Shown: one piece after another, positions 12,964-24,899 of the stretch
Layout: each line of letters opens with the position of its first letter
How positions within the stretch are numbered: the first letter of the stretch is position 1
NCBI GenBank assembly: GCA_007922305.1
Contig: ML677348.1
Span: 21,988,124-22,052,123, forward strand
Direction of reading: 5' to 3'
Length of the DNA stretch: 64,000 bases
From: Dermatemys mawii
Taxonomy: Eukaryota > Chordata > Testudines > Dermatemydidae
Translations under genes and position numbers: made by a program
Notes under the pieces: generated by a model
Told to the model about the DNA's origin: nothing
Databases searched by the model: none
Seen by the model: only the letters and a program-made list of their open reading frames with translations

Positions 12964-13117
12964 CTAACTAGTGCTATCAGTTCCCTGTTCTCATAAGTAT
13001 CATATTTTCCCAAAGTTAACTGATTTTTAATTTAATAAAAATAAAATTAAAGTATGCAAATAAAAAGCATTGTAGGAATGTAGGCCCACATTAGATTTGG
13101 ATAAACCCTGGTTTTAA
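12964..13117 (-). repeat. 154-bp inverted repeat, right arm
   Basis: Reverse-complement partner of 11743-11896 across a 1,067-bp spacer. Both arms stop at exactly equivalent bases, so this is a defined unit and not a random duplication edge. Confidence 0.85.
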
Positions 13118-14389
13118 ATTGAGTTGGGATTAGTCGCTGGAATTGAGCAATAGACTCATGGCATGCAACCAAAGAAGTCATGAGAAAGAAGAGCTGTTGT
13201 GTTAAACTTGTAATGATCCTTCAAAATAGCTAAAGTAACAGAAATAAATATGGTTAATCGGGTACCAGGTGCAGTAAATAATTGGCTATATGAGAAACTC
13301 CTTCATCTGGCCTTAGCTAGGGTCTAATTGGCGACACCACCACTTGTTTGTTAAAGGATATAAAAAAGTAAATTCATAAAGGGTTCATACTTGCCTGCCC
13401 AACTTGGTGCTGACCAATATGGGTTTAAGCATGCCTGCATTTTCTCCATTTATATGTATCTTAATCAAAATGCTTATAAGTGTTTTGTTACTGTTTGGAG
13501 GTAGTAAATTGCTCATTATTTAGGTAAGTTTAGAGCCACTATATAAATACCATGCAGCCTTTGGATTTAATAAATGACTTTATGGTTAAATTGGTGCCAT
13601 TGTAATACCCTATATAAATAACAGTAATTCCAACAAGCACATTTTTGGCTTCGCTGTATATCACCACACAACTTAAAATAGTCATGTAACAAAAAATCCA
13701 CACATGAGAATTCAATGGTCTGCGCTTAGTGAGAAGCACAATTACAGTTTATGAATGCTCACATAATTCACCCATTTGTTGCCTCTTAAACTAAATTTGT
13801 ATAAGCTCACTAGGGCAGGGGATATCTTCCTATAAATCTACACAGTACCTCTGACAACTAGGTTCTCACCTGCAGGTTCTAACATAATGCATCTCAATAT
13901 ACAAGCCTATCACATTTTTTTTGTGTGTTATTTGTTCACTAAGCAGTGTTAGTCAGACAGATATGCTGTTAGGTTCCACTGAAGTCAATAGACGCATGAT
14001 CAGGACTTATATTATTAAATTCCTTTTGAATACAGACAAAACCTTAAAGCAGATGAAAATTACTACTGTGAAGGGCACATCTACACTGCAGCTTGGAGTG
14101 TGATTTGCAACTCTTGTAGACATACCAGTGCCAGCTTTAATCTAGCTAGTTCACTAAAAACAGTAGCAAGGAAATGGTATTGTGGACTTTTGCTTGGGCT
14201 GCTCAAGCCCACGTAACCTCGTAGGTACATATTCACTTGAGCTGCTCACGCCATTGCATTTTCACTGCTATTTTTTATGAGCTAGCTAAATTAAAGCTAG
14301 TGTGAGTAGTCTACACAAATTGCAGACCAGATCCCTGGTCCCAGTGCAGACATACCTCACAACTGCAGCAATGTCAAATTGTCGCAGTT

Positions 14390-14972
14390 GTAAAAAAAGC
14401 TAATATGATTCTGAGATGTATTGACGGAAGTGTCAAATGTAAGATATAAGAGGTAATTGTCCCATTCTATCAGGCACTGGTGAGGCCTCAGATGGAATAT
14501 TGTATTTAATTTTGGGTGCCAAGCCTTAAGACAGATGTGGACAAACTGAGGCGACTTAAAAGGCGAACAACAAAACTATAAAAGGTTTAGAAAACCTGAC
14601 CTACAGGGAAAGATTAAAAAACCTAAGCATGATTAGTCTTGAGAAAAGACTAACATTCTGATGACAGTCTTCAAATACTTTCCAGGCTGTTATAAAGGAG
14701 GACAACTATTGGACAATTGGGCTTAATCTGCAGCAAGGGAGATGTAGGTTACATATTAGGAAAAGCTTTCTAACTATAAGGGTACTTAACCACTGGGCTA
14801 GACTGCTAAGGGAGTGAAATCTCCATTACTGGACATTTTTTTAAAAAAGAAAAAAAAAAAAAAAGGTTGGACAAACACCTGTCAAGGTCCTGCCTCAGCA
14901 CAGGGGACTGGATATGACGACTTCTTGAGGTCCCTTTCAGCCCAAAATTCCTATGATTTTATGAAATGCATT
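14390..14972 (+). mobile_element. CR1 LINE, 3' end
   Basis: The order of blocks follows the CR1 3' region: 'gcactggtgaggcctcagatgg', 'gaaaacctgacctacaggg', 'cagcaagggagatgtaggtt', 'aggaaaagctttctaact', then 'gggactggatatgacgactt' and the tail 'cctatgattttatga'. The frame is broken, and an A-rich run sits at about 14838-14861. Confidence 0.85.
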
Positions 14973-15033
14973 AGCTACTTTCATAACATAGAGGAAAGAG
15001 AGTTCCCTGCTTCAAAGAGCATCAATCACTCTA

Positions 15034-15300
15034 AGGCTACGGCTACACTTCCCACCTGATCGGCAGGTAGTGCTCAATGCATCAGGGATTGATTTACTGC
15101 ACCTCATCGAGACGCGCTAAATCGACACGCGCTAAATCGACACCTGAACTCCACCTCAGCAGGAGGTGTAAGTGGAGTCAGTAAAGGAGTGGCTGCGGTT
15201 GACCTGCCGCCATGGGGACGGCCAGGTAAGTCAACCTAAGGTGAATTTGTATCTCTTAGGTCAACCCTGTCCCTCTCCTCCCCAGCATAGCCCAGCCCTT
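15034..15300. mobile_element. MITE family A, copy 3
   Basis: Same family as the copies at 6303 and 7017: 'ggctacggctacacttccc' at the left, 'ggccaggtaagtcaaccta' inside and 'cagcatagcccagcc' at the right. A local 18-bp tandem duplication (acgcgctaaatcgacac) lies near 15113-15148. Confidence 0.65.
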
Positions 15301-17554
15301 AGAAGACAATGAAAGAAAGTTTTTGCGTGCGGGAAACACCATCCAAGCAAACTAATCTGGCTGATGATAAGTACTGTCTTGCTACTTACATTTGTTTTCA
15401 AATTAAACAAGGCAATAACTTTACCCCGCCCCCCCTTCCACAAGTCAATCCACAGCTTTTTCATGGTAATTTCCAGATTCAGCTCCAGCGTCTCTTCCAA
15501 TAAATTAGCACTTTATATACAAGATATCTAATGGAATAGGCATTGTGGGAAAAGTAGGTCTTCAGGGAAGATTTAAATTAGACATTAGTGACTTCACAAA
15601 CAAACCCAGAAAACTGCATTGCATACATAGAAAGTGTCCTGGGAAATGGACAAATTGTGCATCAATGCCAACATCGCCAGGGGAGACATCATCACAAGGG
15701 GGATGTGGGAAGTGATTCACATCATAAGAGATGGTTCAAGGCTATTTAGGGCTTTGAAGGCTATTGCAAGAAGCTTGAGCTTGATGTGGTATAGAAGACA
15801 GAGGATTTCCCATATAGATTCTGACCATATCACCTAATGAGCATCAAAGATGATCCTGATGGTGGTGGCATATATAGACTGAAGTGGAATGATATGTCAC
15901 AGTGCTTCTTTCAGTGACTACTCATGGAGTAGAATTAACCGGCTAAGACCTTACAGAATCAGGATGCAACTGTAAGTTTCACATAAATGATATTCATGGA
16001 TTCAGCTCATATGGCACAAACAGATGAATGCACAACTAGCTCAGGTTGTATAAAAAAATGTAATTCTAAGTAAGCCATACATGAATACACAATGCAGCCA
16101 GCTTTACTCAGAATATTGCTAGTGTGTTTAAAAAAAAGTCACACAAGATATTCTTTGCATCATACACAAAGACAATTTTCAAAGGCTTGTAATTTGGTTA
16201 TATCAAAACTAACTTCCCCAGCAGAACATCCAAAGGTGCATTCTCAACGGTGGCTATTTTGATGCCAAATTTCAGTTTAATATCCCATGCCATATTGATA
16301 CTACAATTGTACAAGACAGGAGTGCAATGGTTCTCTCTTATTTTTCCAGTAACAAGGATTTCTTCCCCCACTCCTACCCCAAGCAAAAGCAGTTTAATCT
16401 TATTTTGGGAAGTTTGAACAAATATTCATCTTAAAGCACAGACCAAGCTTGAAAAATTACAGCAAGTTGTAAGAGACTGAAAAACAGGGGATCAGAACAT
16501 TAACCATTTCACAACTTTAACTATAGTGTTTGGGGCAGCTCTTAGTTTATTAATCAACTTGGCTCTTAAAATTGAAGTTGAGGACTTTCCACTACCCCTA
16601 AACAAAAAGGGCATGGGATATAGATTCCTTCCCTAGTTTGCAGAACTTTTTTCCCTTAAAGAACAAGTATGAAATTGAATAACTTTCTCCAACCCAGAAA
16701 CAAATGCATGGTAGTGCAATTATGATCTAAACTACTGAGGGGAGATCACATCAGAAAAAAATATCAGTGCTGACAACTGAATGAAACAGAAATACATTTG
16801 ATTTCACCAACTGAATATATGAATTTAGTTTCCAATTTACAGAAAACTAAACCATTCTACCAACCTTTCTGTATACAATGTAAATCAGTTTTCTGTGTAT
16901 CATGCTCTCTTTGCTAACAGAAACACAATTTATCTAGCAGCTGAATTTGGTTTTCTCTCATTACATTATATTGACTTGGCATACTAAGCACTGAATGGAT
17001 ATTAAAGACACCCACCCAGTCTGCTGCTAACTATGCACTTTATACTAACTTAGACTGTAAAACAGAATATTTAGCAATTCAGTGGACTTCCCTTATCTTT
17101 CAAAAGGGCATAACCCATTCTGAGAGATCAGACTTGTGTATTTACAAGAAGCAGTGCTTCATAAGAAGTAAAGATGAAGATAATTTTTTTATCTTGAAAG
17201 ACTTCCTCAGATTTAGCTAAAACATTAATGCCAAGTTCTGGTCTGGCTTATACTCCAAGATTGCACAAGACATAATTTGGGGAGAAAGTGGCTCGAAAAG
17301 CCTTTCTACACCTTCTTCTCCATTAAAAATGAGAATCAGTATTTTCCTCAGGTATTTTTTTCTTACCCCACCTTATTGTCTAATCTATTTGGCGTTCTCT
17401 AGGATAGGATACACCTAGTCAGATAGCAGATGGAAAGTGTAATAGGAATCACTCTCATATAATTGCCCACTCCAACGAGGAAATTTAGATTTTCCATTTC
17501 ATTGCCTTACGATAGACACAATGCAGTCATACACATGTGCCATGCAGGGGTATG

Positions 17555-17646
17555 TTGCATCACTAGTTGGGGATTGGTCCTGTTTTGAGCAGGGGGCTGG
17601 ACTAGATGACCTCCTGAGGTCCCTACCAACCCTGAGATTCTATGAT
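17555..17646 (+). mobile_element. CR1 or CR1-tailed SINE, 3' end
   Basis: The stretch 'gggctggactagatgacctc', 'ctgaggtccctaccaaccct' and the terminal 'gattctatgat' is the diagnostic CR1 3' terminus. Only the last ~90 bp is present, so a CR1-tailed tRNA-SINE cannot be excluded. Confidence 0.8.
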
Positions 17647-18473
17647 CACCCAGCAGTTCACAGCAATAAGTAGGTCTGTCCCTTAACCTTTTTTAAAAAA
17701 CAAAACAGCATCTCCGAGACTTGTGGACGATCCCATGCATATTTTTATGGTGTCAAGCCTGAAGCCTAATTATTACACTTCAAATGTCACTGTTAACTAT
17801 TCCATTGTTGAGCATCCACATTCAGGTAATATGTTTATCCACTTTAAGATATAGTCACAGATATTTGGGTAAGAAGCAACAGGGACAGCTAGTTCCTGGC
17901 CAGCCTTGCAGAAGTGGAAAATGAAGAATTCAAACCATCCAAAAATCCAGCATATCCAAATGTATAGTCACCTCCGACTCTGCCCAAAAAGGGGAGGGAA
18001 AGTATCATAAACTTTATTTGCCTGTTGGGGACTCCCAAACATTCCAAGATGCCTGAAGCCACAAAATATCCTCTACTAATCTGTCAAGGCATCCAGGCTC
18101 TCTTTCCCCCCAACTTATTTTCTATGATGCTGCCACACATTTACAACATACAAATCTGCAGCACACGAAGTTCAGGGACTATATAACATTAATTTAGTAT
18201 CAGAACAGCCAATCAGCAAAGAGAAAGTATACTGACTATTCCACAAGAAGAAAGAGAGCAGCGAAAGGGAGGGCACTATCATAATTTTGATGTTTCCATC
18301 ATATAATTTAGACCTAACATACTCATAGAACATGGTATCCTCAAAATGCACCACACTTGTCATGTATTGCTACTACAATATCAGTGACCTACACATAATG
18401 TAGGTCAAGGAATTTGAATCCAATAGACAAAAAATAGTTATTTTTTCCACATGCTTCAAATACCACACTACTA

Positions 18474-18659
18474 CAGATGCTTTATTACTTAAGCGTTCCG
18501 TTCCAGAACACTTTGCATAAGTCAAATTTTGCATAAGTTGGAAATGCATCTCCGACCATTACGTGAAAAAAAACAAAACCCACGATTTCTAGCTTACTTA
18601 GCTTTTTCCATAAGCACAGATTTGCATAACTTGGATTTCCGTAAATCAAGAAGCGTCTG
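18474..18659. mobile_element. Tc1/mariner-superfamily MITE (Tigger/pogo-like)
   Basis: The termini CAGATGCTT and, reversed, CAGACGCTT are flanked on both sides by TA. The interior contains repeated 'gcataagt'/'gcataactt' motifs typical of Tigger-derived MITEs. TA duplication and CAG...CTG ends support the superfamily. Confidence 0.55.
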
Positions 18660-19197
18660 TATTACACTTCTGACAAAGTGTACAACTGGAAAGTTTGATG
18701 AATGACAGTTAATATTCACTGGTCAATAAGACACTATATGAAGACTGACAGAAAAAGTGAACATAATTCAAAACAGATTTTCATCACACTGTAGCTACAT
18801 TCCTGACAAATCTATCCTTTCCTCCAAAAGAAGTGTTGAACAAAGCAGCAGTTTTCTGCTGGGTCATCCTATCAGGAGCACAAGTTGTGATGAAACCCAA
18901 AGGTTTTGTACTGTACTCCATTCTTCCTCTCTGATCTGTTCAGCAGGCGAGCACTGGAATATACAATACAATCCTTTCTGGAGATATTTCAGGCCCTTAC
19001 TCAGTTAAAAGAAGAAAAACAATCAACTAGAATGAAGTGTTATGTGCATGCATGTGACCATAAAACAAAGCTGAAAGGTCTTTATTTTAGATCAGTTTGA
19101 TGGTGTCCTTTTAACCAACTATCATGCTGAGATTATGAATCTATGCAAGTATGCGTGACAGGAATTATATTAACAAATAATTTTCATTCTAACTTAC

Positions 19198-19342
19198 CTG
19201 CTGAGCTTTCGGTAAACACTGTTAACGTCTGTCCTCCCACACTTTGCAAAAGAAATGGATGTTCTCTGGGTGCACTGACTGAAGCAGGTTTTCCTCCAAT
19301 ATCATTGATACTTGCAAGATCTTCATTCAAAGTAAATGATAC
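19198..19342 (-). CDS. GTF2F2: GTF2F2 coding exon 4
   Basis: A 145-nt exon of 48 codons plus one base. It starts VSFTLNEDLASINDIGGK and ends GGQTLTVFTESSA. The acceptor is TTAG and the donor GTAAGTT. The final G is base 1 of the next codon (phase 1), as expected for the Asp that follows in the family. The segment is conserved from the human protein with a few conservative changes. It encodes strands of the TFIIF beta dimerisation barrel. Confidence 0.96.
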
Positions 19343-20103
19343 CTAACGCCCACAAAGAACACAGTGTTACTACATAGACCCTTTAACTACATAGATTTTA
19401 GAGCTTAGGAAACTGGAAGAGAAAGAAAAATGAAATTGAAAAGTTCAAAATTGTATTGTACTAATATACATCTGGGATCTAATTTTTAATAGATTTATCT
19501 TCTGAAATATTTTAATCAACATTTTCACATTGGATTGGACAACTTACTCAGCAGATTTTTATCATCTCCTCTTGATGTCAGAGAACAATTCACTGCATTT
19601 CATTACTTTTAAAAATGTTTGAGACCCTAAGGTAGTTATAACTTTCCAGTGTAGACATTTTAAATGTTTCACATAGCTAATTTATCTTTTGAGACACTGT
19701 CAGCAGCCTTATATTACAGCCAACTATGAGCCTGATCAACCCCAAAGACAACTGGAGTCTCTCCACGTATTCCAATTAGAGTTAGATCGGACTAAGACAG
19801 TAAATTCAGCTTTTCCCCACTGCTAAATTTTTGCTAAGTCTCTTCCAAATCAACGTTTTGGTTGGCTCCAGGGCATACAGAATCATGCTGCCACCTTCTC
19901 ATCTAACATGAAATGTAAACTATTTGGTAAAGCTATTATTCATTCAATTGCTAATAAAAGAAATTAATCAGCTGCCTTTGCAGATGAAAAGACCCTCAAA
20001 TTCTCTAATACTTTATATTTTACAAAATCAATGAATTAATAGCAAATACGATATGGTATATTTCTGAACTCTTACTTCTTTGTTTCCAACTTTTTCTGCA
20101 TAA

Positions 20104-20296
20104 CATTAATACCTAGCTCTGATATAGCACTTTTCTTCAGTAGATCTCAAAGCGCTTTACAAAGGATATTAGCATAATCATCCTCATTTTACAGATGTGA
20201 AAACTGAGGCACAAGGTGATACGTAACTTGCCCAAGGTCACACAATGGGCCAGTGACAGAACCAGTCCCCCAACTCCCAGTCCAGTGCTCTATTAC
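20104..20296 (-). mobile_element. MIR-type SINE
   Basis: A long, clear copy: 'caaagcgctttacaaagg', 'tcctcattttacagatgtga', 'aactgaggcacaagg' and 'cttgcccaaggtcacacaa' appear in the order expected for the antisense of MIR. It lies in GTF2F2 intron 3-2, between exons 3 and 2. Confidence 0.8.
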
Positions 20297-20397
20297 AAAT
20301 ACTATAAGAGAAATTTACTCTACAAAGCAATATACTTTAAGCAACACTAAAGTTCAAAATATAACATTTATAGCTTTTGGATTTGGTAATTACTTAC

Positions 20398-20416
20398 TTC
20401 TGTTCTTCCTTGATTT
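20398..20416 (-). CDS. GTF2F2: GTF2F2 coding exon 3 (19-nt microexon)
   Basis: A 19-nt exon between the acceptor CTTTTACAG and the donor GTAAGTA. Its first base completes the lysine codon begun in exon 2, and six codons follow (NQGRTE). The human protein reads TQGRTE at this point. Without this exon the flanking exons would be out of frame, so it is required. It is too short to be found by ORF length. Confidence 0.93.
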
Positions 20417-20916
20417 CTGTAAAAGAAAATAATTAATGTTTTAGTTTCCATAATCTAATTTCCCAGTTCTAGCTCCTCTGCTAACAGCAGCAACCTCAAA
20501 TTCTAGCTTTGGTACTGTCTTCACTCATGAGCTACTCAAGGACAAATGGGAAAATCAGCAGGAGCAAACAGAAGCAACACAATAGCACATAAATAAATTG
20601 ATGAAGATTATTCACTTAGATGTGCCTATTTCTGATGTCTACAATAGTTTAGAAAACCATTTCTAATTTATCTACACACACCAATATAACGTTTTGTATT
20701 CATATTGTTTATAATACACACTGAATCACTAGGCAGCTATATTTCAAGCTTCATAGAAATAAACACAACTTCCACTTGCAATAATTGTATGCAATATAAG
20801 TAGTACTTCACTGAAATACACTACTGTATACTAAAAAAAAAATTTCTTTTCCACTTTTCTAATAATTCTACAAATTCCTATAAAAAAAAAAAAAAAAAGC
20901 ATGGTGAACTACTTAC

Positions 20917-20990
20917 TTGGCAATCCTTAGCTTCCCTACTTCACCCCTTCCTGAAGCTTTAGTCCATTGTTGTGACAAGTACTTGGGGAC
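20917..20990 (-). CDS. GTF2F2: GTF2F2 coding exon 2
   Basis: A 74-nt exon encoding VPKYLSQQWTKASGRGEVG and then KLRIA plus the first two bases of a lysine codon. The acceptor is TTTCTTAG and the donor GTAAGT. It forms part of the N-terminal dimerisation domain that contacts TFIIF alpha. It joins exon 1 in phase 0 and exon 3 in phase 2. The sequence is nearly invariant relative to the mammalian protein. Confidence 0.96.
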
Positions 20991-22732
20991 CTAAGAAAAA
21001 AAATGACAAATTTCAGGTAACTATGCAACAGATAGTTCTATCAAAGATTTTATTGTTGTTGAATTTAAAAAAAATCCATCTTTTTTGTATTGCTTTCTTT
21101 ACAAGAATCAAGATACACTAGAGATTAATATTTCTTTGCTAGGGAAGGAAAAGAGAATCAATCAGAAAAGAGAATCTGGGAGCACCAGTAAGATTTATCT
21201 GCCTACAGCACCAATCAGGCACTTGGTGGACCTGATTTTCCCTCACTTACACTAGTGAAAATCAGGCTTTTCCAGATTTACATTTTCACCAACCTCAACA
21301 GAGCTCTGCCTATTGCTGCCTAGAACATTCTCTGAAATTTTGGAATTGATACAATACGTTCAAAAGTTGTCACGTTACACCCGGAACAAAAAAGGTGCAA
21401 TTAAGTATAGAGTCTCACTTCACCCAACCAAACCTGTAGTTGTATGCTGGATGGGATTATGCAACCTATAGGAAGACAGGAAATGTCTTACACAATAAAA
21501 CACCCACTATGGCAGATTTCTTTTAATTTTAGCAAGAATAACGAGGATCAGTTTTAAAAAATCTTTTAACAGTCCTGAATATTGTATGGAAACACCACAA
21601 TCTGTTTCTACAAAGAAAAACAGAATTCAAATAATATTAACTTGGATTTTGGAAAAGGGATTCCCCAGTTAAGGTTTGACATTAGGCTATGAGTGAACTA
21701 ATAGCATCCAAACAAAACGTATATAATATAATTAAGATTCTAACCATGCTGGGGTACTACAGAGTTGTGGGCTCCCACTATATGAAAGGAAGTACAATGT
21801 TACCAAGATAATAGGCTTGGTCAATACATGCCGTGGAAGTCATGTTTAAATCATGATAGCACCTATTTGTGAAAAAATCATGTTTTAAAAGAGTTCTTGC
21901 TATCTCTGTTCTCTTATTATAGAGAGTGCACCTAGGAAAGTTCTGTTGCTGATAACTAATACTAACACTGGGTCCCCCTTTCACGTCTTCATGTTCCCAA
22001 CCCATTTTCTACAGGGCTTCATAAAACCTACTAGTCAGAAACTGACACTAAAGAGGAAGTACAAAGATCTGGTGACAAGCCCACCCCTTGACCTTGTCCA
22101 CATTGAGGACTTTCTGAAATCTTCTATTGCTGCTCTAGCACCAGTGGTGCAAATGATGGGGGCAATATCATAAACCAGCCACTGGCTTTTTTACCACTGT
22201 GTCATCTTGAAAATCCCAAGTGCAGCTATAACCCTAGGTTCTTAGACGGTGAAGTATGATGTGAATCCTAGCAGGGTGCTGGTCGGGGACACTGCTCAGG
22301 GAGCCTCATCCATCATTGCCTAAGGGTGTCTGATAAACGTGAAGTCCTCACCCCAAGCTACAGGAAAGGAGAAATTTCATTCTCTTCTTCCTGCCAGGGT
22401 CTCCTGAACGCTACTGGGATGGAGAGACAACCCCACCACTTCGTTCCCTCTCCCCCTTGCTAGTGCTCGGTCTTTGCTCAAAGCAGAGCGGCCGTGCCCT
22501 GGCACTGGTCACATCCAGGGTTGCTCCAAAGCGCAGCCACCGAGGGGGCTGGAGTCTCGCAGGGCTCCGGGCGAGCTGCCCGGCAACGCAGTGACTCTGC
22601 ATCGGCTCGCGCGCGGCGAGGTCCCCGCAGCTCCGGGGAGACCCCACGAGCCTCCGCTTCCCGACGGAGACCGCAGGCGCCGCCCAGGGGAGGGGGAAAG
22701 TCACTCCCCGCCCGGAGCAGCAGGAAAAGGGA

Positions 22733-22757
22733 ATTGCCGCCGCCGCCGCCGCCCCCC
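22733..22757. repeat. (GCC)n trinucleotide run in intron 1
   Basis: Six consecutive CCG/GCC units followed by a C run lie inside the CpG island, about 200 bp downstream of exon 1 on the gene's strand. Confidence 0.8.
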
Positions 22758-22954
22758 CCATCCCGCTTCCTCGGGAGGAATCTCCCCGCCCCCACCGCCG
22801 TCGGGATCCCCGCCCCGGCGTATTCTCGAGACGAGCCCGGGTCTCGGCCCCCGGGAGGGAAGGAGCCACCCCAGCCCGGGACAGGGCCTCCCTCGCCGGG
22901 GAGAGGGGCCAGGATGCGTCGCTAGCCGGGCCCGGGGCCCGCGCGGCCGCTCAC

Positions 22955-23020
22955 CTTCACCAGCCACATGCCCGTGTTCTGCTTGGCCCCAGTCAGGTCC
23001 AGCTCCCCCTTCTCGCTCAT
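22955..23020 (-). CDS. GTF2F2: GTF2F2 coding exon 1
   Basis: The exon has 22 codons, beginning MSEKGELDLTGAKQNTG and ending ...WLVK. The start is the ATG at 23020-23018 in a good Kozak context (GCCGCC before it, A after it). The exon ends AAG followed by the donor GTGAGC, phase 0. The human protein begins very similarly (MAERGELDLTGAKQNTG), which fixes both frame and start. This short N-terminal segment leads into the TFIIF beta dimerisation fold. Confidence 0.96.
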
Positions 23021-23743
23021 GGCGGCCCGGGGCGGGGGACGCGGGGACACGCGGAACGAGCTCGAGGCGCCCGCGCACACAATGGCAATTGCATCCACCC
23101 GGACGGGATTCCGCAGCGCACCCGTCTACGGCGGCCCCACGCTGCCAAACTTCCGCAGCGGGGCTGAAGCGGGAGCTCCGCGCCTCCCGTCCCCTCTGCC
23201 CCGAAGAAAAGGGCGAAGAGGGAGGCGCGAGACCCGGCGTGGGGGTGGGGCAGTCACAGGGCCTGAGCCAGGGGTGCTGGGGTGACGGACACCGCGCGGC
23301 GGAGGCCTGGGTGCTTCCCTCGCTGCGGGCCGCACGTGGAGGCGGGAGGCCGGGTGGGCTGCAGGGAGCCCTAGCGCCGGGCTGGCTGGAGGAGGGACGG
23401 GCGCAGGGCCACCCGCGCTGACAGGGGAGGGAGGTGGTGGAAAGCAGCCACGGGCCTGGGTCTAGCGGATCGAGTGAGAGGCCCCGGGGAGCGCTGGGTC
23501 ATAGACGCTGCTCAGTGCGCAGTGAAAGCGGTGCCAGGGCTGAAGCGATGGTTTTATCTCCATAACTGGTACAGCAACCACCCAAAAAGGGTGGGGTGTG
23601 AAGTGCCGCCCCTCGACGTGCCGGGGCTCTACCCTGGCACAAACGAAGCAGTGGTTATAGAGAGGGCGAGGTGGCCATTCCAGCAGGAGGACGTCAGATG
23701 CATGCTGTTAGCTGTTTTCTCCAGTGATGGTTAGCATTAGTAC

Positions 23744-24020
23744 AGAGGTGAAAGTAAGCCGGTACCCACCCACCCCCCGGCTTCTCCAGGCAGCAATTTA
23801 AAGGGCCTCAGGTTCCTAGCAGTGGCTGAAGCCCTAGGCCCTTTAAATGCCCCCTCTGCAACTTGGTGCTCTGGCAGTGATTTAAGGGGCCTGAGGCTCC
23901 CAGCTGCCACTACTAGAGCCTTTAAATCTCGATCTAAAGGCTCCTCCCATTCTGGTCAAAGTCCAGCCCCCTGTTCAGGACTGGAGTACCCATAAGTCTT
24001 TTAAGTTACTTTCACCCCTT
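23744..24020. mobile_element. hAT-type MITE with intact target duplication
   Basis: The terminal inverted repeats are AGAGGTGAAAGTAA and AAGGGGTGAAAGTAA. They are flanked by a perfect 9-bp direct repeat CATTAGTAC (23735-23743 and 24021-24029); hAT elements make 8-bp duplications, so one base may be chance. The 277-bp interior has no ORF. Confidence 0.85.
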
Positions 24021-24899
24021 CATTAGTACTGTAAAAGTCAGCTATTTCACAGCATCCCCAGAGCCTCAGCAGGACTGTGGAATCATCAGACTTCAACTGT
24101 TAACTCAGATGTGGCCCAAAATTCAGGTTAAAAGCCAGCTTTGGTGACATTTGGTAAAACACTTTGATGACATTTCCCCAAATTAGATTAAAAACTCAAT
24201 GGGCACATATGCATTTCAACAAAGAATCACCTGCTGCCGTGTTTGAAACCCAGACATTGCAATTCTGAAAGCCTGAAAATGAAGTGCAGGGCTTGTTTCC
24301 CTGGAAACTAGAACCACAATAACTAAATTATTTGTAATTCCCACTTTTAGTTACTTCGGTGCAAGTCTTTGTGCGGACACTGATTTGAACTCAGTGGGGA
24401 GGCTATTCAGCACCTCAAAGTTCTGCTTGCGGCAGGATTTACAGGTTATTGTTAAGTGAGGCTTAGAGACTGAGTCTGTGAAGTGATGAGCATAAGGAGG
24501 TAGGAAGAGCTCAGCGCCTTTCAACACCAGGCCCAGTGTGATTCATCAAAAAGTGAGCAAAGGGCAGTTGTGTCTAAATACCTCATGCCATATGTTCAGA
24601 CAGCACCTGAAAATGACATGGAATGAATGACATTTTCAATAATCTGATATCATGATTCAGTAGTTCTAATATACATTACTGACACTACCAAACTAATGTA
24701 AAAATTTAAAAAGAGGAATGTAAACAGGCCAAGTGCACAAGTAACCAACATAACTGGCCAAATCAGAATTGGAATTAATTTGCAAATTGGGCACTGTCAA
24801 CCAAAGATTAAACAGGGACTATGAGTGGCTTTGTCATTATACTAATTGATTGCATTCTCCTAGTTTAGTCTCTTTTACAGATTCTAATCAACTGTCAGA

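Larger units (their letters stand above)
1..19197. other. GTF2F2 intron 4 (partial): non-coding, repeat content only
   Basis: AT-rich intron. Apart from the repeats listed separately and the exon-like 39-mer at 2793, I see no coding or RNA gene. Short open frames scattered through it have no recognisable domains. A 76-codon frame at 5638-5868 (minus) stays unassigned. Confidence 0.7.
1..23020 (-). other. GTF2F2: GTF2F2 gene (5' part; continues beyond position 1)
   Basis: This is the gene for the general transcription factor IIF beta subunit (RAP30). The protein pairs with TFIIF alpha (RAP74), binds RNA polymerase II and helps recruit it to promoters in the nucleus. Four coding exons are visible on the minus strand (22955-23020, 20917-20990, 20398-20416, 19198-19342). 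Joined, they give 101 codons in one frame with canonical splice sites. This is about 40% of the roughly 249-residue family length and covers most of the N-terminal dimerisation domain. Recognisable stretches are ELDLTGAKQNTG, PKYLSQQW, GKLRIAK, SFTLNEDLA and GGQTLTVFTESS. The exon that should follow (family sequence DKLSLEG...) was not found between 1 and 19197, so intron 4 is larger than 19 kb. The start sits in a CpG island. GPALPP1 lies upstream on the same strand. Identification is firm; the 5' UTR is not mapped. Confidence 0.96.
22480..23480 (-). promoter_or_regulatory. CpG island and promoter region of GTF2F2
   Basis: About 1 kb of very GC- and CpG-rich sequence, in sharp contrast to the AT-rich surroundings, covers the start of intron 1, exon 1 and the upstream region 23021-23480. 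This is the usual CpG-island promoter of a housekeeping transcription factor gene. I saw no convincing TATA box. Long open frames through the island on both strands are a side effect of high GC, since stop codons are rare. A (GCC)n run lies at 22733-22757. Confidence 0.85.

Noticed and set aside
1..19197. KCTD4, which in mammals lies within a GTF2F2 intron
   Set aside because: KCTD4 has a single ~260-codon exon that would be visible as a long frame. None is present here, so it must lie in a later intron beyond the left edge.
1..19197. GTF2F2 exon 5 (DKLSLEG...)
   Set aside because: I looked for its reverse complement by eye and found no match; it is presumably left of the window.
22733..22757. 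GCC run as a CRISPR-like or functional repeat
   Set aside because: A simple trinucleotide run, common in vertebrate CpG islands.
22411..23421. Long open frames (up to 315 codons) on both strands in the CpG island
   Set aside because: GC-rich sequence has few stop codons. The frames overlap the real GTF2F2 exon 1 out of frame and have low-complexity Pro/Arg/Gly composition.
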